From assembly GCA_021030915.1 (NCBI GenBank), contig JAGEMR010000028.1, positions 248,001 to 312,000 on the forward strand: a stretch of DNA of 64,000 bases. The letters run 5' to 3'. The position numbers and the translations under genes are program-made. Shown piece after piece: positions 1-11,608 of this stretch; positions within the stretch are counted from its first letter, which is position 1, and each line of letters opens with the position of its first letter. Below the pieces are notes generated by a model that saw only the letters and a program-made list of their open reading frames with translations, had not been told where the DNA came from and ran no database searches. Source of the DNA: Astrothelium macrocarpum. Its lineage: Eukaryota; Ascomycota; Dothideomycetes; Trypetheliales; Trypetheliaceae.

Positions 1-792
1 CCCCCTAGAGCGTCCCTATCAATCAAGTCCAGCTTGCCTGCAATTACCAATGTTCCAACACACGTATAAATCTGGCCCGAATGCGACTCCGCGCCCGGAC
101 TGACGCCAAAAGCCCCGTCGGAGTTCTGGCACGATAAGACGTATTGGACACATTTATCAATGTCCACCAGATGCTCAAGATGCAGCAGCGAAAGTGCAAG
201 GAGGCCACAGAACATGAAGCGTGTATCTTCTTCACCCCATTTATCACCGGCAAAAGTACCACTTTCTTGATTTTGTAGGCTTGCGATGACTGCAAGAAAC
301 GTCAGCATGGAACGAAGACTGGCAAAGTGCACAAGTACGCACAGCTTCCAATGCGCTTCTTGCCCCCAGGAATTTGTTCTTCAAATTCATCCACCGCATC
401 CAAAGTAGCAAGCAGCTGGACAGCGCTTACAGTATAGAGCATATGCGAGTCATGACCTGGCGCGGCAGCGAAGCCGCCATCCTGGCAAAAACATGAAATG
501 ACGTACTTTAGCACGCCGTCACGCGGGAGCGCATCAGGATGTCCAAGCAGGTGAAGCGCAGTCAAGCCCCAGTAGATGCCACTCATGCGCAGATGTTCGG
601 TCATCCAGTATTCGAGCTCGTCTCGGCGCTAGCAACGGTCAGATGGAGCTGGGAGACGGTTTGCGGCAATGAGGCACGCACTTGGTCGAGGCTCTGGATG
701 TAGGCAACGTGCTTTTCGGCGTAGAGCTTGAGGTCGCCAGACAGGTGAGCGTCTCCCAGGCCTGCGCGACCCGGCCCCGCAGCAAGAGACAT
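1..792 (-). CDS. BET2: Rab geranylgeranyltransferase beta subunit (3' truncated by window edge)
   Basis: Catalytic beta subunit of type II protein geranylgeranyltransferase, which attaches geranylgeranyl groups to Rab GTPases for membrane traffic. Three exons read on the minus strand: 792-682, 628-343 and 289-1 (continuing off the window). Introns are 629-681 (GTGCGT...TAG) and 290-342 (GTGCGT...CAG). The spliced protein shows the prenyltransferase repeats: [16 protein letters not shown] in exon 2, then QDGGFAA, and in exon 3 [15 protein letters not shown] and SDGAFGV...[12 protein letters not shown], which matches the family's zinc/substrate region. The start at 792 gives a short leader before [10 protein letters not shown]; an in-frame upstream ATG at 861 is less likely. 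The missing C-terminal part lies beyond base 1. The gene diverges from the RhoGAP gene across about 1.1 kb. Family identity is secure; the start codon is less so. Confidence 0.93.
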
Positions 793-1935
793 GGCTGAAG
801 GGGGGAGAGAGAAGGAGAAAGGGCGGCGGACAGTGGTGGTAGTGATGAGGGCGGGCTCCAAGGTAGCCGACGGACGGGATTCACTCTCGTTTCAGCCGTC
901 CTTACAGCGAACCCTGCAGAGCACTTCTGGTAACAGATTACGCATCGTCGTTCCGCCCATTCAACGCATTCCAGCGTCCTCTGCTCTGCAACTCCCTTGA
1001 CTGTGCATCAATTCTCGTCTGACGCCCCCGACTTCTCCGTACCCCGACTTCAGCGCCTCTCAGTGCCACCTCTTGTTTGTGATCCACCGACAACGACAAT
1101 CAACACCTCCTATCATCCGCATTTCGCCGCCCTCACTGACCAGCTCCTCTCTCCGCACTACCGCCGGACAGCTGTTAGTTCCGTTGGCAAAGTCTGGCTC
1201 AATTCGTAACTGCATGGTCCAGCGCCAAATCCGCCCTGACTTTGCCGCCGTCTATCTCTCGACCAGCGAAAATTCAAGCACTGGAGCGTTTCAGTCACCT
1301 CGGTTTCTTTGTATAGAACTGATCCAGCACCACGCCATCTTAAAAGTAGAGCGAAAGGCAATTGTAGCCGGCACCATCCGAAACATGTACGTCCTTTGTC
1401 TGCACGTTCCCCAACTTGATTGTGCTTCGTGGAACTTTTCCCCAAAGCCGAATTTCTCTTTGTTCTACCTGTTGTGCAGGACTGACACTGTCATTTCCAC
1501 CAGTCGAGACCTTGGCCAGAATTACCTACCAAGTTTCCGAGCTGCGCCCAATCCGACTTGGCATTAGACCCTACGTTTATCCTTTCTTTCTTGTGCAAGC
1601 ATTTCGACGTTTGACAAGCGGGCCTTTCTTACAATCGGGCTCCTTCGAGGTAATTCATACAGTCGCTTGGAAGAAAACCAACGTGAGAACTGTCAATGCT
1701 GCTGGCGCCTGCACGCAAGCTGCTATTGTCCGACCCCTAATATTCATTGCGATCCTCGGGATTTGCAACAAGAATTACCTGGCTCTGGAAAGTCGGCATG
1801 ATCGTCTAATGTCTAAAATCCGCACGCCAATTGCATTGCATTTCTCTGAGCCTTAGCAAGCGGCAGACAGCAGTGACGCAAGCGCTTTCACATTCACTTT
1901 TCGCGAGCACTGCAGTCACACGACCCCTCGTCACT
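793..1935. promoter_or_regulatory. Divergent intergenic region between BET2 and the RhoGAP gene
   Basis: About 1.1 kb with no convincing gene. Pyrimidine-rich stretches near 1000-1150 and 1860-1930 fit fungal promoter or 5' UTR sequence. Open frames here (for example 1073-1567 on the plus strand) have no recognisable protein features. I infer promoter and leader sequence for both neighbours. Confidence 0.5.
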
Positions 1936-4165
1936 ATGCCACGAAACCCAGATCTTTCACTTTCAATCGCCAAGCAGGCAACAAACGGGAATGAAAGTGC
2001 GCAATCGCCCCGCAGTCCTGCATCCTCATATGCCGCATCAACAAGCCCTCAAAACTTTGCGCGGCCAAACGGATCAGCATCCCCCAGGGCTGCAGAAGTA
2101 AGGTCTCCAACGCTTGCATCGATGGCAGATCAGCCCCAGTCGCCTTCTTCGCCCTCTCCTGGCCACGAGCGTTCTCAATCAAAGCCTTTCTTCACGCTCC
2201 CAAAAGCTTCCAAATCGTCCTCTCGTCTACCAGTCGTCGACAACACTATACGGCAAGTATCCGGGGGGGAGCCACCTGAGCCTCCGAAACATGCTGTTTA
2301 TCTACGAGGGCATGGATCCGGCTCAACACCCGAGTTAAACGGTGTAGCCAACAAACCGGATGAGTCTACAAACAGTGGGTCCTGGTTTTAAATCTATATG
2401 AATTGAGCTAATTTTCTCCCAGATTTAGGATCAAATGCTCAGACCGAAGCACAGGAGACTGGAAAGACGATCAAATCAAGCAGTGTCCCATACATGGGCA
2501 CGGATAGCCCCAATCCAACGCAGCAGAAAAAACCTCATAACAAAGCCCGCTTTAATCTCCTAAGTCGAAATCGTTCAATCCGCACTGACGAAGCTATTCC
2601 AAGCGCCAACAGTCGCTCGAGGGCTCTGGCACCCACCACTCCAATAAACACCAAGGAAGCGGAACGGTCTGCCTCTAGTTCCACGCAAGATTCAGCCGGC
2701 CTGAAAACAGCGCCTCTGGACAAACAAGACCGGGGTTTCAGAGAGATGATGGACTCAAAACCGCGCAACCGATCAGTTGATCGTTATGCAGGAGCTGATT
2801 CTGAAGATGACAGCACGGCTCTTTTAAGAGAAAAGAAAGACTCGCTTGGGTTATCATCGTCGTTCAAAGATGGTTCAGGAGCCCATTTTCTCTCAAACAT
2901 GAACAAAATGGGAACCAAGACTGCCGAAGGCTTCGGCAAGGCTGGGAAGTTTCTCAACAAACTCACGCGGAGCGGTAGCAACACCGAGAGGGAACCTGTG
3001 AACGAAATTGACTATGTTTGCAAAGTGATTTCACTTCCACTCGTTGAGCAAACGAGGATTACACGGATATCCAAGAAACTGGCAGACTCTAAAGACAAGA
3101 CCGAGTTCTGGATGCCTGCTCTTCCCTGGCGTTGTATCGAGTGAGTTTCTCCTTGTGATTTTGCCAATAGTTTGCTAACCGAGCTTGAAGTTACTTGAAC
3201 ATGAAAGGAACCGAGGAAGAAGGACTTTATCGTGTACCAGGTAGTGGACCGAAAATCAAGCATTGGCAGTATCGCTTTGATCGAGGTGAGTAGATATCCG
3301 CTATTTTGTACTATAAACGAGACTAATCTGGCATACAGAGCTTGATATTAATTTATTCGACGAGAAAGAGCTTTATGATCCGAACATTATTGGCTCCATG
3401 TTCAAAGCCTGGCTTCGCGATCTACCTGATGACATCTTGCCGCAAGCTGTTCAAGACAAGATTCACAGAGAGTGTGCAGGTGCCACACAAACTCCACAAT
3501 TGCTCAAAGACGAACTTTCAAAGCTACCTCCTTTCAATTACTACCTTCTCTTCGCCATCACTTGCCACATCTCCCTTCTCCACTCCTACGCCGCAGTCAA
3601 CAAAATGGATTTCCGCAATCTTTGCATCTGTTTCCAGCCATGCATGAAAATGAACATCACCTGCTTTCAATTTCTCGTGTGCGACTGGCGCAATTGCTGG
3701 CAGGGCTGCTGGACTGAAAAGGACTATCTCAACAAAGAGTACGCCATCTTAGAGAATCAGCCACATCCGCCGCCAAGTTCGAGCAAAAGCTCGATCCCAA
3801 TCTTTGCGGATGAAAGAGCGCTGTCCTCCGCCGGAAGCAGCAGGCCCTCCATCACCGGAAGGTCCTCAACACCGACCGGCCGCTCCATAGAGAACGGCCG
3901 CTCAACTACACCCGAGAAGCCCGAGAAACACCGGCCACCTCCGATCGAACAAATTGGACGCGGCAACAGTTCTACCAGCCAGCGCGAGCGCGAAGCCGAG
4001 CGCGAGAAGCAGCTCCAGCGTGAGCGCGAATGGGAGGGCAGGAACGAAGACGACACCATCACACCAACGCAGAGCATCCAGAGCTACGAACAGCTCAAGT
4101 CGCACTCCAAGATCCCGTCTCTCTCGCCCATGAAGCCCTTGTCTCCAATCGGCGGGTTGGAATGA
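1936..4165 (+). CDS. RhoGAP-domain GTPase-activating protein
   Basis: Predicted activator of GTP hydrolysis by Rho/Cdc42-type GTPases, controlling polarity and actin. Four exons (1936-2374, 2429-3140, 3191-3285, 3339-4165) give 690 residues; intron 1 has an alternative acceptor at 2421-2422. The first ~330 residues are Ser/Pro-rich and look disordered. The RhoGAP domain begins near PALPWRCIDYLNMKG and contains EEEGLYRVPGSG with the arginine finger, then IIGSMFKAWLRDLPDDILP and PPFNYYLLFAITCHISLLHSYAAVNKM. The normally conserved segment after this reads LCICFQPCMKMNITCFQF, a form specialised relative to the usual NLAxxxxP motif. The C-terminal ~170 residues are low complexity with a charged RERE-rich stretch. 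The subfamily cannot be fixed: no PH, C2 or SH3 domain is visible. Confidence 0.9.
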
Positions 4166-4848
4166 TTTTTCTCATTAATCAGCGAGGACCGCCCGGAGCC
4201 ACAGTTATATGCCCCCTTTTTTTTTCTTTTCGGCAGAAATCACTTGATACCTCACGAAGTTCGCCAATACCCCATTTTCGCGCGCGTGTTACGGAGGAAC
4301 GTGTGTATTGCCAGGAGGGGAGTCATCCAAGGTTGTGTGTGTGTGTGTTTTCTTTTTCTTTTTTTTGTGCTCACAGAGGTTTGCTTGTTTTTCCATCATC
4401 GATGAGGTAGTGCGTGCTCTCAGTGGGGGAAGTAATGGCTCTGCTGGAATTTTTTTTTTCCTTTAGGCAACCCCCAAGTCCATTTGACTAGCGTGGCGAT
4501 TTGGTGTCGACGGCGGGGAAAATGGGAGATAGAAGAGCCACAAGAACAGATAGCATGTGTAAGATAGGGAGAGCTGGATCGAACGAAACATCTTTGCAGA
4601 TATTATTGCAGACTAGATGTTTTTTTTCCTAATCTGTCTCATCGTCGCATGGTGTCATTGCTATTTCGTGCTCGTCGGAACTGTTCATGACTGCCTCCTG
4701 TTCAACGCCACCCATGCAGAGGTCCGCCATTGTATGGCCCTACCCATTAATCTCCTTAACACCTTGTAATAGTACCTGTAATAAAATCCGTACCAGTACT
4801 GTACCACCAGCCTCCATAGAAACCCCAATCTCCTCTTCCCATCCCATC
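4166..4848. other. Convergent 3' region with T-rich and GT-rich tracts
   Basis: Gap between the 3' ends of the RhoGAP gene and RRS1. It contains T-runs (4210-4230, 4350-4366, 4450-4460, 4620-4628) and a short GT microsatellite at 4336-4350. I see no gene and interpret it as 3' UTRs and polyadenylation region. Confidence 0.5.
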
Positions 4849-5813
4849 TCACGAACCTAACCCCTTCCCCTTCTCCGCCCTCCGCTCATTCGCCCTCATC
4901 CTCCTCTCATTCCTCCTCACGCTTTCCTTCCTCGCCGCTCTCCCTTCCTTCCTCACATCTCCCTCCTCGCTCTGCCCCTTCTTCTTCTCCTCCACCTCAA
5001 CCAACCACTGCCCGTCACCCTCCTTGTTCTTCCCCCGATACCCCCAGCGCGGCACCCACTCCCCCTTCTCCTCGTCATACACCATCTTCCCCCCTTCGCT
5101 GCCACCCTTCTTCCCCTTCTTCCCGGCAATCCCCTTCTTCGCTGCAAACGCCTCCCATTTCGTCTGCGGCTTGGCTGCTGGCAGCGGCTTCTCGCGCGGC
5201 AGCGGTGTGGCTGGGGTGGGGAGGTTGATGAGCACGGTGTCTTTGCTGCGGCGGATGGGGCGCGTGGTGAGGAGCTGCGTGATGAGGGATTGCGCGGCGG
5301 CACGGGCGGTGCTGTCCAGGTCGGCGTTGGTAGGGTTAGGGGGGAGGGGGTTGGGGTCGAAGACGGTGAGGTTGCCAAGGTCGTGGGTGTAGGGGGTGGG
5401 TTTGGTGGCGTAGAGCTCGTTTTGAGATTGGGATGTGCTGGATATGGGATGTTAGTCAGGGATTGGGGTGGGAAGAGGAGAGAGAGAAGGCCGTACGAGT
5501 CTGGTGGTGGGATCCATGTAGCTTCTGGATCTAGTTGTGGGAGAGCTTGACTTGCTCTTTCAATGTTTTCGTCTGCACCGTCTGCGAGGTCAGTCTGTTC
5601 GAGTGTGACGCTCATTTCATCCTCGTCATCTTGTTCGTCTGCCTCGTCTTCAATGTCGTCTTCATCATCCTCATTTTCATCTTCGAACCCCTCAAACATT
5701 TCCGTGTCGCCTTCCCCGGGCTTCAATTGAACCTTCGAAAAGCTGGATAAAGACACTCCACCTTCTCCATCCATTTCTGTAGCTGAGATTGATTTTTCGA
5801 TTATCGAGGTCAT
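4849..5813 (-). CDS. RRS1: Ribosome biogenesis regulatory protein Rrs1
   Basis: Rrs1 with Rpf2 brings the 5S RNP into pre-60S particles in the nucleolus. Two exons, 5813-5497 and 5437-4849, joined over a 59-nt intron (GTACGG...CAG), give 301 residues. After the junction comes NELYATKPTPYTHDLGNLTVFDPNP, the family's N-terminal signature, followed by QTKWEAFAAKKGI and a VPRWGYRGKNK motif, and a highly basic Arg/Lys/Glu C-terminus. The first exon adds about 105 residues, including a long Glu/Asp run (about residues 45-66), ahead of the usual N-terminus; yeast Rrs1 is about 203 residues, so this extension is notable. The gene diverges from mS29 with only about 165 bp between the start codons. Confidence 0.88.
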
Positions 5814-5977
5814 CTTGGGAAAAGCTGTGTCTTAAGAAATTGTTAAATTTCGCAAATTGATGAAAATCCACATAGTTTCTCTTGCCGAGGTTTTACCGTC
5901 CCAACATAGAGACCTCCGAAGTTGTGCAGCTTGAAAAACAATTGGGTTCGCAGAGCTCACTCCAGCATCTCACCAAA

Positions 5978-7440
5978 ATGCCGCCTTCAAGGGGATTGGC
6001 ATTCAATACATTACAACAATCCATGTTTGCCTCAAAACCGCAATGCTGCCGTCTTCCCTTTCTACAACTACCTTGTAGCTCATTTTCAACAGCATCATGT
6101 CTCAACGCTGGAGAGCTAAGAGTGGGCGGCGGTCCACGGAAAAAGTCTTACCGGGGTTCGAGGAACAGAAAGAACGCTCAGCCAGCATCTGGGCGGCCTC
6201 CGGCCTCTGGCGAACGAAAAGCTATGCGTAAGAGGATTGTATTGAGCAATACAAATGCCTTGGAGGTCCAGGATTTGGAAGATTTGGACCGCAAAAACAT
6301 GGCAAATGAAGCGTATCGAGGTCATGTTCTAAGCTTATCTGTAGGGTTGGTGGATTCGTTGCGCGCTGTGGAAGCATTCAAACCCACACAAGGATGGAAC
6401 ATGTTCAGGAGACCATCGGTTTTATGGAGGGAGCAAAGTATACAAATGGCGCAAGCTATAGCCGATTCGGACAAAAAGCAAGAGAAGGAAGCGCAAAGAA
6501 TTATCTTGACGGGCGAGAAGGGAAGCGGAAAAACTGTTATGTTATTACAAGCAATGGCGGCTGCCTTTCTCAAGGGATGGGTGGTGATAAATATACCAGA
6601 TGGTTTGCCTTCTCTTTCATTCCTCAATTTTGAGAAGGTCTGACCACGATTTCAGCCAAGGATGTGACGAATGCACACACAGATTATGCGCCAGTTCCTG
6701 GCACATCTCCCCCTCAGTACATACAGCGATCCTACGTCGCCAATCTCCTGGCCCAAATCGCCAAAGCGAACGAAAAAGTGCTCTCCAAGCTACAAATCTC
6801 AATGCGACATGACTTACCCATTCCCATCCAAACCAACATGTCCCTCGATCGCTTCGCTGATTTAGGTACTAAAGATCTGGATCTAACATGGCCTATCTTT
6901 CAAGCTTTATGGCATGAATTGACAGGGCCCCAAAGGCCTCCCATTCTCTTCGCAGTTGACAATCTAGACTTCTTCATGCGGCATTCCGACTATCTTGGGG
7001 CAGATCTAAAACCCGTTCATGCTCATGACCTCCTTCTTGTCCGTCATTTCGTGGATCATCTCTCAGGCGCTCAAAGTCTGCCGAACGGCGGTATTGTTCT
7101 AGCAGCGACGACTAGATCCAACAAGCCATCTAGCTCCGCCACAGATCTTCTAGTGAAACAGGCTGAAGCTCGACAAAAGGGTTTGATAGGTGATGCTCTC
7201 CCACAGTGGGACCCATACAGGCCTATCGACGAACGGAGTCTACAAAGTATGGCCAATCTTGAGTTCATGGGTGTGAAGGGCTTAACCAAGGATGAGGCCA
7301 AGACGATCATGGAATATTATGCCGCCAGCGGTATGTTAAGGCAAGCCGTCGATCATCGACTGGTCTCGGAGAAATGGGCACTGGCTGGAGGCGGAATTAT
7401 AGGTGAATTGGAAAGAGGAACGTTGCGGATGAGACCTTGA
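5978..7440 (+). CDS. RSM23: Mitochondrial small-subunit ribosomal protein mS29 (DAP3 family GTPase-like)
   Basis: Component of the mitochondrial ribosome small subunit; family members bind guanine nucleotide. Exons 5978-6602 and 6656-7440 (53-nt intron) give 469 residues. The first ~60 residues are rich in Ser, Gln and aromatic residues with few acids, consistent with a mitochondrial presequence. Walker A is GEKGSGKT at about residues 179-186. After the splice the text reads PDAKDVTNAHTDYAPVPG, a conserved DAP3 segment, followed by FAVDNLDFFMRHSDY as Walker-B-like region. An in-frame ATG at 5882 would add 32 residues; 5978 (AAAATGCC) is preferred because it places the presequence at the N-terminus. 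Confidence 0.92.
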
Positions 7441-8605
7441 GCGTATGTATTAAACGACTGTACAATACCCTCTGTTCAAATATCTCAGTTTCTCGGATTC
7501 TTCAAGTTATAGCTAAGGGCATGATATACCTTCCATGCCTTTCAATCGGAACTGTCAATGCCAATCCTATGATGGAATATGTTTCACAAACCATGTGATC
7601 GCAGCCAGTTCTGGTGCCTCTAACTCTTGGTTGCTTGTTTCAAGTTCAGGAGATACAGCTAGGACATGACAATCTTTCGAAATGACCTGGCATGTCCCCA
7701 CTTGCTCCATATTAGGCTGCTCTTTGGTACTGTTCCTTGCCGCCCCGCCGTTGCAGGATCTCGAAAAAATACTCACTTTTTTCTACAGTCTATATGCGCA
7801 AGCAATATATTAAAGAAGACGAGGCGACGAGCTTTTATACCATTGGCTTGAAGCAAAATTAGATGATTTCACACGGAAGTCCCTGGAATAGAAATTAACG
7901 AAGCCGATAACGAGACGCAAATAGAGCGCATGGACGCCGAGAGGAAGCTTCGATCGATGTGTCAGCTACTTGGGACATACAAATCCAGTTAGTGACTACT
8001 CGGGAGTGCAAAGGCAAACTCCATGTTCGGAGCTGGACACAGTCAGCTGCAAGAACACCACTGTAAAAACCCTTCTTCGAGATTAACTAAACTTCGGGCG
8101 AGAAAAGGGTAGCAAATGGAACTAAAATATCTTTGTTCAACATCGATCAGCCGTTGCCTTAAACAAAATTCCTACTGGACTCTGGCTGGTTCGCCAAGTG
8201 ATCTGTTTCAACGTTTTAAACCATTCCAACGTTGGCACTGTATGTGGGGGCAAACACAACCCCGCGTAAATCCTGAAGCCAATACCTAGGAGACAATCTA
8301 TTGCTGCCCAATTGCAGCTTCTAATCACATCGCCTTCTCTCAATTATAAGGACCTTGCAGGTTGAAACGCTAGAATTCGCAGTGCGAGCTTCGATCACTG
8401 AGGTACGCCCCTGGCCAGGACATTGGCGATTTGTCTGATATCTGGCACGATTTGATGTCTTAAACTTCTATGCTAAAGATTCTTATGATGTCAGTATCTG
8501 CTTTGTGTCAATAAAGTGCGGCGGAAAGGCCCTGCAGCTTGAATATTTGAACTGCAATGGCTCTGTTACAATGAGCTACCGAGAACATTCTTTCTCGTCG
8601 ATACA
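7441..8605. other. Intergenic region without recognisable gene
   Basis: About 1.2 kb between mS29 and the aspartic-protease-like gene. Open frames on both strands are short and compositionally unremarkable. The last ~250 bases probably serve as promoter and leader for the downstream gene. No RNA gene or repeat was recognised. Confidence 0.4.
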
Positions 8606-10420
8606 ATGCAGTGCTTTCGACGACTACTCTTCATGCACAGATCTCTCGCCCTCCTTGGGTATGCTTTGTCACAAGGCACGTCAGGAGATGAGTTTATCAC
8701 CATCGAGGTCCAGTGGTCGGATCGAACATACGACCTCGACGGGCCATGGCGTTTGGTCACTGTTGGAGTCGGATCTCCGCCACAGTTCGTTGATATGATC
8801 CCCGGTCAATACTACAGCTCGACTGTCCTTTCTCCAGCAGCTGCTTGCCGCGACGAGTCCAACACTCTTAACTGTAGCGTGCACAGCATCTACGATTCCA
8901 CTCTTTCCAGCACAGCCATTACGAACCTTATTCGAAACGGGACGAATAGCTGGGCCTGGCCCGTACCAATGACTGGATCCTACTACGACATTGCTGATAA
9001 CGTTCTTGTAACGTTCATCACGGCCTTTGATAATTATCCCGTTCCGGCAACTGGCATATCCATCACCGACAGCGTCACAGTGAGCTATCCCAAAGGCAAT
9101 ATTCCAATGACAGTAGGCTCGCTATGTCTCGGCGCACCACTCGATCCATGGGACTTTCCCCAGACTGATAATGATACTGAATTTACCTCGCCAGTGTTAC
9201 CAAATTACTATGCAGACAACGAGAACAGGACGACAGCGTCAGGAACGTTTGGCATGCACATTGGAGCCGTCGAGCCCGACATACCACCTTCACTCTGGTA
9301 CGGCGGCTACGACGCTTCCCGCGTGATTGGGTCTGTCGCTACAGGATACATCCACTCGTATATCAGTGAGACCCGATTGATTGACATTTCAATCTGTTCT
9401 CTTGAACCTGTGTCCGATGATTACAACGTCACGGTACCCGGCGGCGTCATCGCTGATTACATGAAAAACACCTCTGCTACATCCTTTATTGTGCAGATTA
9501 ACCCTGGGCAACCTTATCTTGCCCTTCCCAAGCCAGTCTGCGACGTTCTAGCATCCAGGCTTCCCGTAGTTTATGACGAAGGGCTCGCGCTCTACACCTG
9601 GAACTCCACATCTCCTCATTATCCATACATCATCCAATCCCCGCAATATCTAAATTTCACGTTTCTCTCCGGCAACGATAGCACAATATCCATCGTTGTT
9701 CCATTAATGCTCCTGAATCTAACTCTCTCGCCGCCTCTCGTGAGCTCGAGCACTTTTTATTTTCCTTGCTTTACTGCAGTTCCCTCACAGGAACGACCTT
9801 CTCTCGGCCGTGCGTTCCTGCAGTCGGCATTCTTCGGCGCTAATTGGCGGCACATACACGGACCTGCGCAATGGTTCCTCGCACAAGCCCCAGGACCGAG
9901 TGTTGGTGCTCCAGATAGTCGTGTTCTATTTTACGATGATGTAATCGTCCAAGGCAATAGCTCGGGGTGGACTCAGAGCTGGGACGGTCATTGGAACAAT
10001 GAATCTGTATTGAGTTACTGGCAGCAGCGACTCGGTCTCCCTGCGGATAATGTCACAAATGCGACTACCTCGTCTAAGAGTAATATTGAGGGACATTCCG
10101 GACTAAGCGCTATCACGAAAGCTGGTGTTTCTGTAGGTGTCATCCTCGGGACTGCCGTCATTGTGCTACTGGCCACTGTATTCCGGCGACGCGTTGCACA
10201 GCAGGGCACAATTGTCTCCAACGAGAGCAAGCATGAACAGATAATGTTGCATTCGAATGAGATTGTCGAGGCGGGAGGACGAGAAAGATATGAGCGAATG
10301 ATGTTGCACTCCAATGAGATCGTTGAGGCCGGTGGACGAGAAAAATACGAACGGACAATGTTGCACTCGAATGAGATTGTTGAAGCGGGTGGACAAGAGA
10401 GACATGAACTGCCTTCCTAG
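8606..10420 (+). CDS. Aspartic-protease-like single-pass membrane protein, catalytic aspartates missing
   Basis: Intronless, 604 residues, pepsin (A1) fold by pattern but apparently inactive. The N-terminus is hydrophobic (LALLGYALSQ) and fits a signal sequence; a second ATG at 8633 could be used. The segment VGVGSPPQFVDMIPGQYYSS matches the pepsin N-lobe entry, yet where DTGSS should stand it has PGQYYSS. The C-lobe site FIVQINPGQPYLALP has NPG in place of DTG. Other family features remain: many N-glycosylation sequons, LGRAFLQSAFFGANW near the C-lobe end, and a transmembrane helix (VGVILGTAVIVLLATVF, about residues 510-527) followed by RRR. The cytoplasmic tail carries three 19-residue tandem repeats (see repeat entry). 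It could be a cell-surface pseudoprotease; function is unknown. Confidence 0.85.
   Translation: MQCFRRLLFMHRSLALLGYALSQGTSGDEFITIEVQWSDRTYDLDGPWRLVTVGVGSPPQFVDMIPGQYYSSTVLSPAAACRDESNTLNCSVHSIYDSTLSSTAITNLIRNGTNSWAWPVPMTGSYYDIADNVLVTFITAFDNYPVPATGISITDSVTVSYPKGNIPMTVGSLCLGAPLDPWDFPQTDNDTEFTSPVLPNYYADNENRTTASGTFGMHIGAVEPDIPPSLWYGGYDASRVIGSVATGYIHSYISETRLIDISICSLEPVSDDYNVTVPGGVIADYMKNTSATSFIVQINPGQPYLALPKPVCDVLASRLPVVYDEGLALYTWNSTSPHYPYIIQSPQYLNFTFLSGNDSTISIVVPLMLLNLTLSPPLVSSSTFYFPCFTAVPSQERPSLGRAFLQSAFFGANWRHIHGPAQWFLAQAPGPSVGAPDSRVLFYDDVIVQGNSSGWTQSWDGHWNNESVLSYWQQRLGLPADNVTNATTSSKSNIEGHSGLSAITKAGVSVGVILGTAVIVLLATVFRRRVAQQGTIVSNESKHEQIMLHSNEIVEAGGRERYERMMLHSNEIVEAGGREKYERTMLHSNEIVEAGGQERHELPS
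10244..10417 (+). repeat. Three tandem 57-bp in-frame repeats
   Basis: Units start at 10244, 10301 and 10358 and encode MLHSNEIVEAGG followed by RERYERM, REKYERT and QERHELPS. Differences between units 1 and 2 fall mostly at third codon positions, so the peptide is better conserved than the DNA. The repeats form most of the predicted cytoplasmic tail. Confidence 0.95.
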
Positions 10421-11305
10421 ATGCAGCATTCCCTTGCACATCCGTGGCGGAAAGCTAACACAAAATACACTGATCATACCTAACAGCCTTGTATTTGCTT
10501 CGCCAAACCTCACAACAGGCCAATCAGGTGCGTATTCCAGAGTGCATAGCTTGATTGTGCAAGATTTTCGCTTTGATCATTCGCCTCAGCTCATATAAGT
10601 CGAAAACGCGCCGAGTTGATATAGAGGAATTAATGGATGCGGACATTACATCGTGGGAATTTACATACAGAGGTAGTTTGAGGGTACTAACAGGAACCGT
10701 TTAATGCATTCGTCGAACAGAGCGTCATGTTTACAGTTATAGTGATGAAATGATGGGACGTCCGGAATTCCTGAGGAAGGTAGTTGTTGCTGACGGGTGA
10801 GATGATTGGACCCCTCTACTGTAATAGCTAAAATTAGCCTTGAAACAACCGAGTCGTACACGCACGATTGGTGAAAAGAGGAAAACGTGAGGCTCAATCC
10901 TCTCAATAGAAGCACTTGGGGGGGTGCATACGCCTGATCGTACGTTGCTGAGCAGACCAGAAAACAGTGATTGCCAATGCATGCCAAGCGTAGCCTTGCC
11001 ACTTAAGTGGCAGTTTCTGTGTCAACAGACTTAGGCAGTCTAGATTTTCTCTAGCCAATGGGGAACTCCAGTGAGGATAAAAAGTCAGGAAGCGAACAGT
11101 GGATACAGGGCTTCTGAAAGTATCAGCATGTCTATCAATCAATCTTAGTCAATCTTGGCAAAGACGCCCGATTGTCGCTCGCTCTAGTCTTTAGGCAGGA
11201 AAGCTTTTGCGCGCAATGTCATCGCAAGGGAATATGTTGATGCAGAACACGGTGATTTTGGATATGAACCAATCTTGGGCTCCACTCCTTTGTCCAATGC
11301 GATGA
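10421..11305. other. Intergenic sequence, nothing recognised
   Basis: About 0.9 kb downstream of the protease-like gene. Several short open frames exist but none shows domain motifs, plausible splice structure or a signal peptide. No repeats or RNA genes were seen. Confidence 0.4.
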
Positions 11306-11608
11306 TCAGCTGTTGAAAGAATTGCACAATTGATTACTGGATCGTTTACTGAGTTGATGGATGAACTGACGAGAACGACGATTCTTGCATGCTAAAACAA
11401 ATGTGTTTTTTATCTGTTGATCAATGTTGCAATCCTTGTGCAATGAGAGAAGTCTATCAGGGTCCATTGTCTTAAAAAGCTCTTCGCTTGACATTTTGGC
11501 CAAAGCAATTTTTGAGAAACTTCTAGTGAGGGAGGTATTTTGTCTGAACATCAAGGAACTTTCAAGGTCCTTTTGCGCTTGCCCAGGAGAATTCAGCTTC
11601 AGATACAT
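11306..11608 (-). CDS. Hypothetical 100-residue open frame, doubtful
   Basis: An uninterrupted ATG-to-stop frame encoding a basic, Ser/Leu-rich protein (begins MYLKLNSPGQAQKDLESS). Composition is protein-like but no family is recognised. It lies downstream of the candidate gene at 11824-12207 on the same strand and could be an additional exon, a separate small gene or chance. Low confidence. Confidence 0.2.
   Translation of the reverse strand: MYLKLNSPGQAQKDLESSLMFRQNTSLTRSFSKIALAKMSSEELFKTMDPDRLLSLHKDCNIDQQIKNTFVLACKNRRSRQFIHQLSKRSSNQLCNSFNS

Noticed and set aside
1073..1567. 164-residue plus-strand open frame between BET2 and the RhoGAP gene
   Set aside because: No motif, no plausible start context, and it lies in a divergent promoter region; several overlapping frames of similar length occur there.
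4336..4366. GT-rich and T-rich run as a regulatory or structural element
   Set aside because: Ordinary microsatellite and homopolymer in a 3' UTR region.
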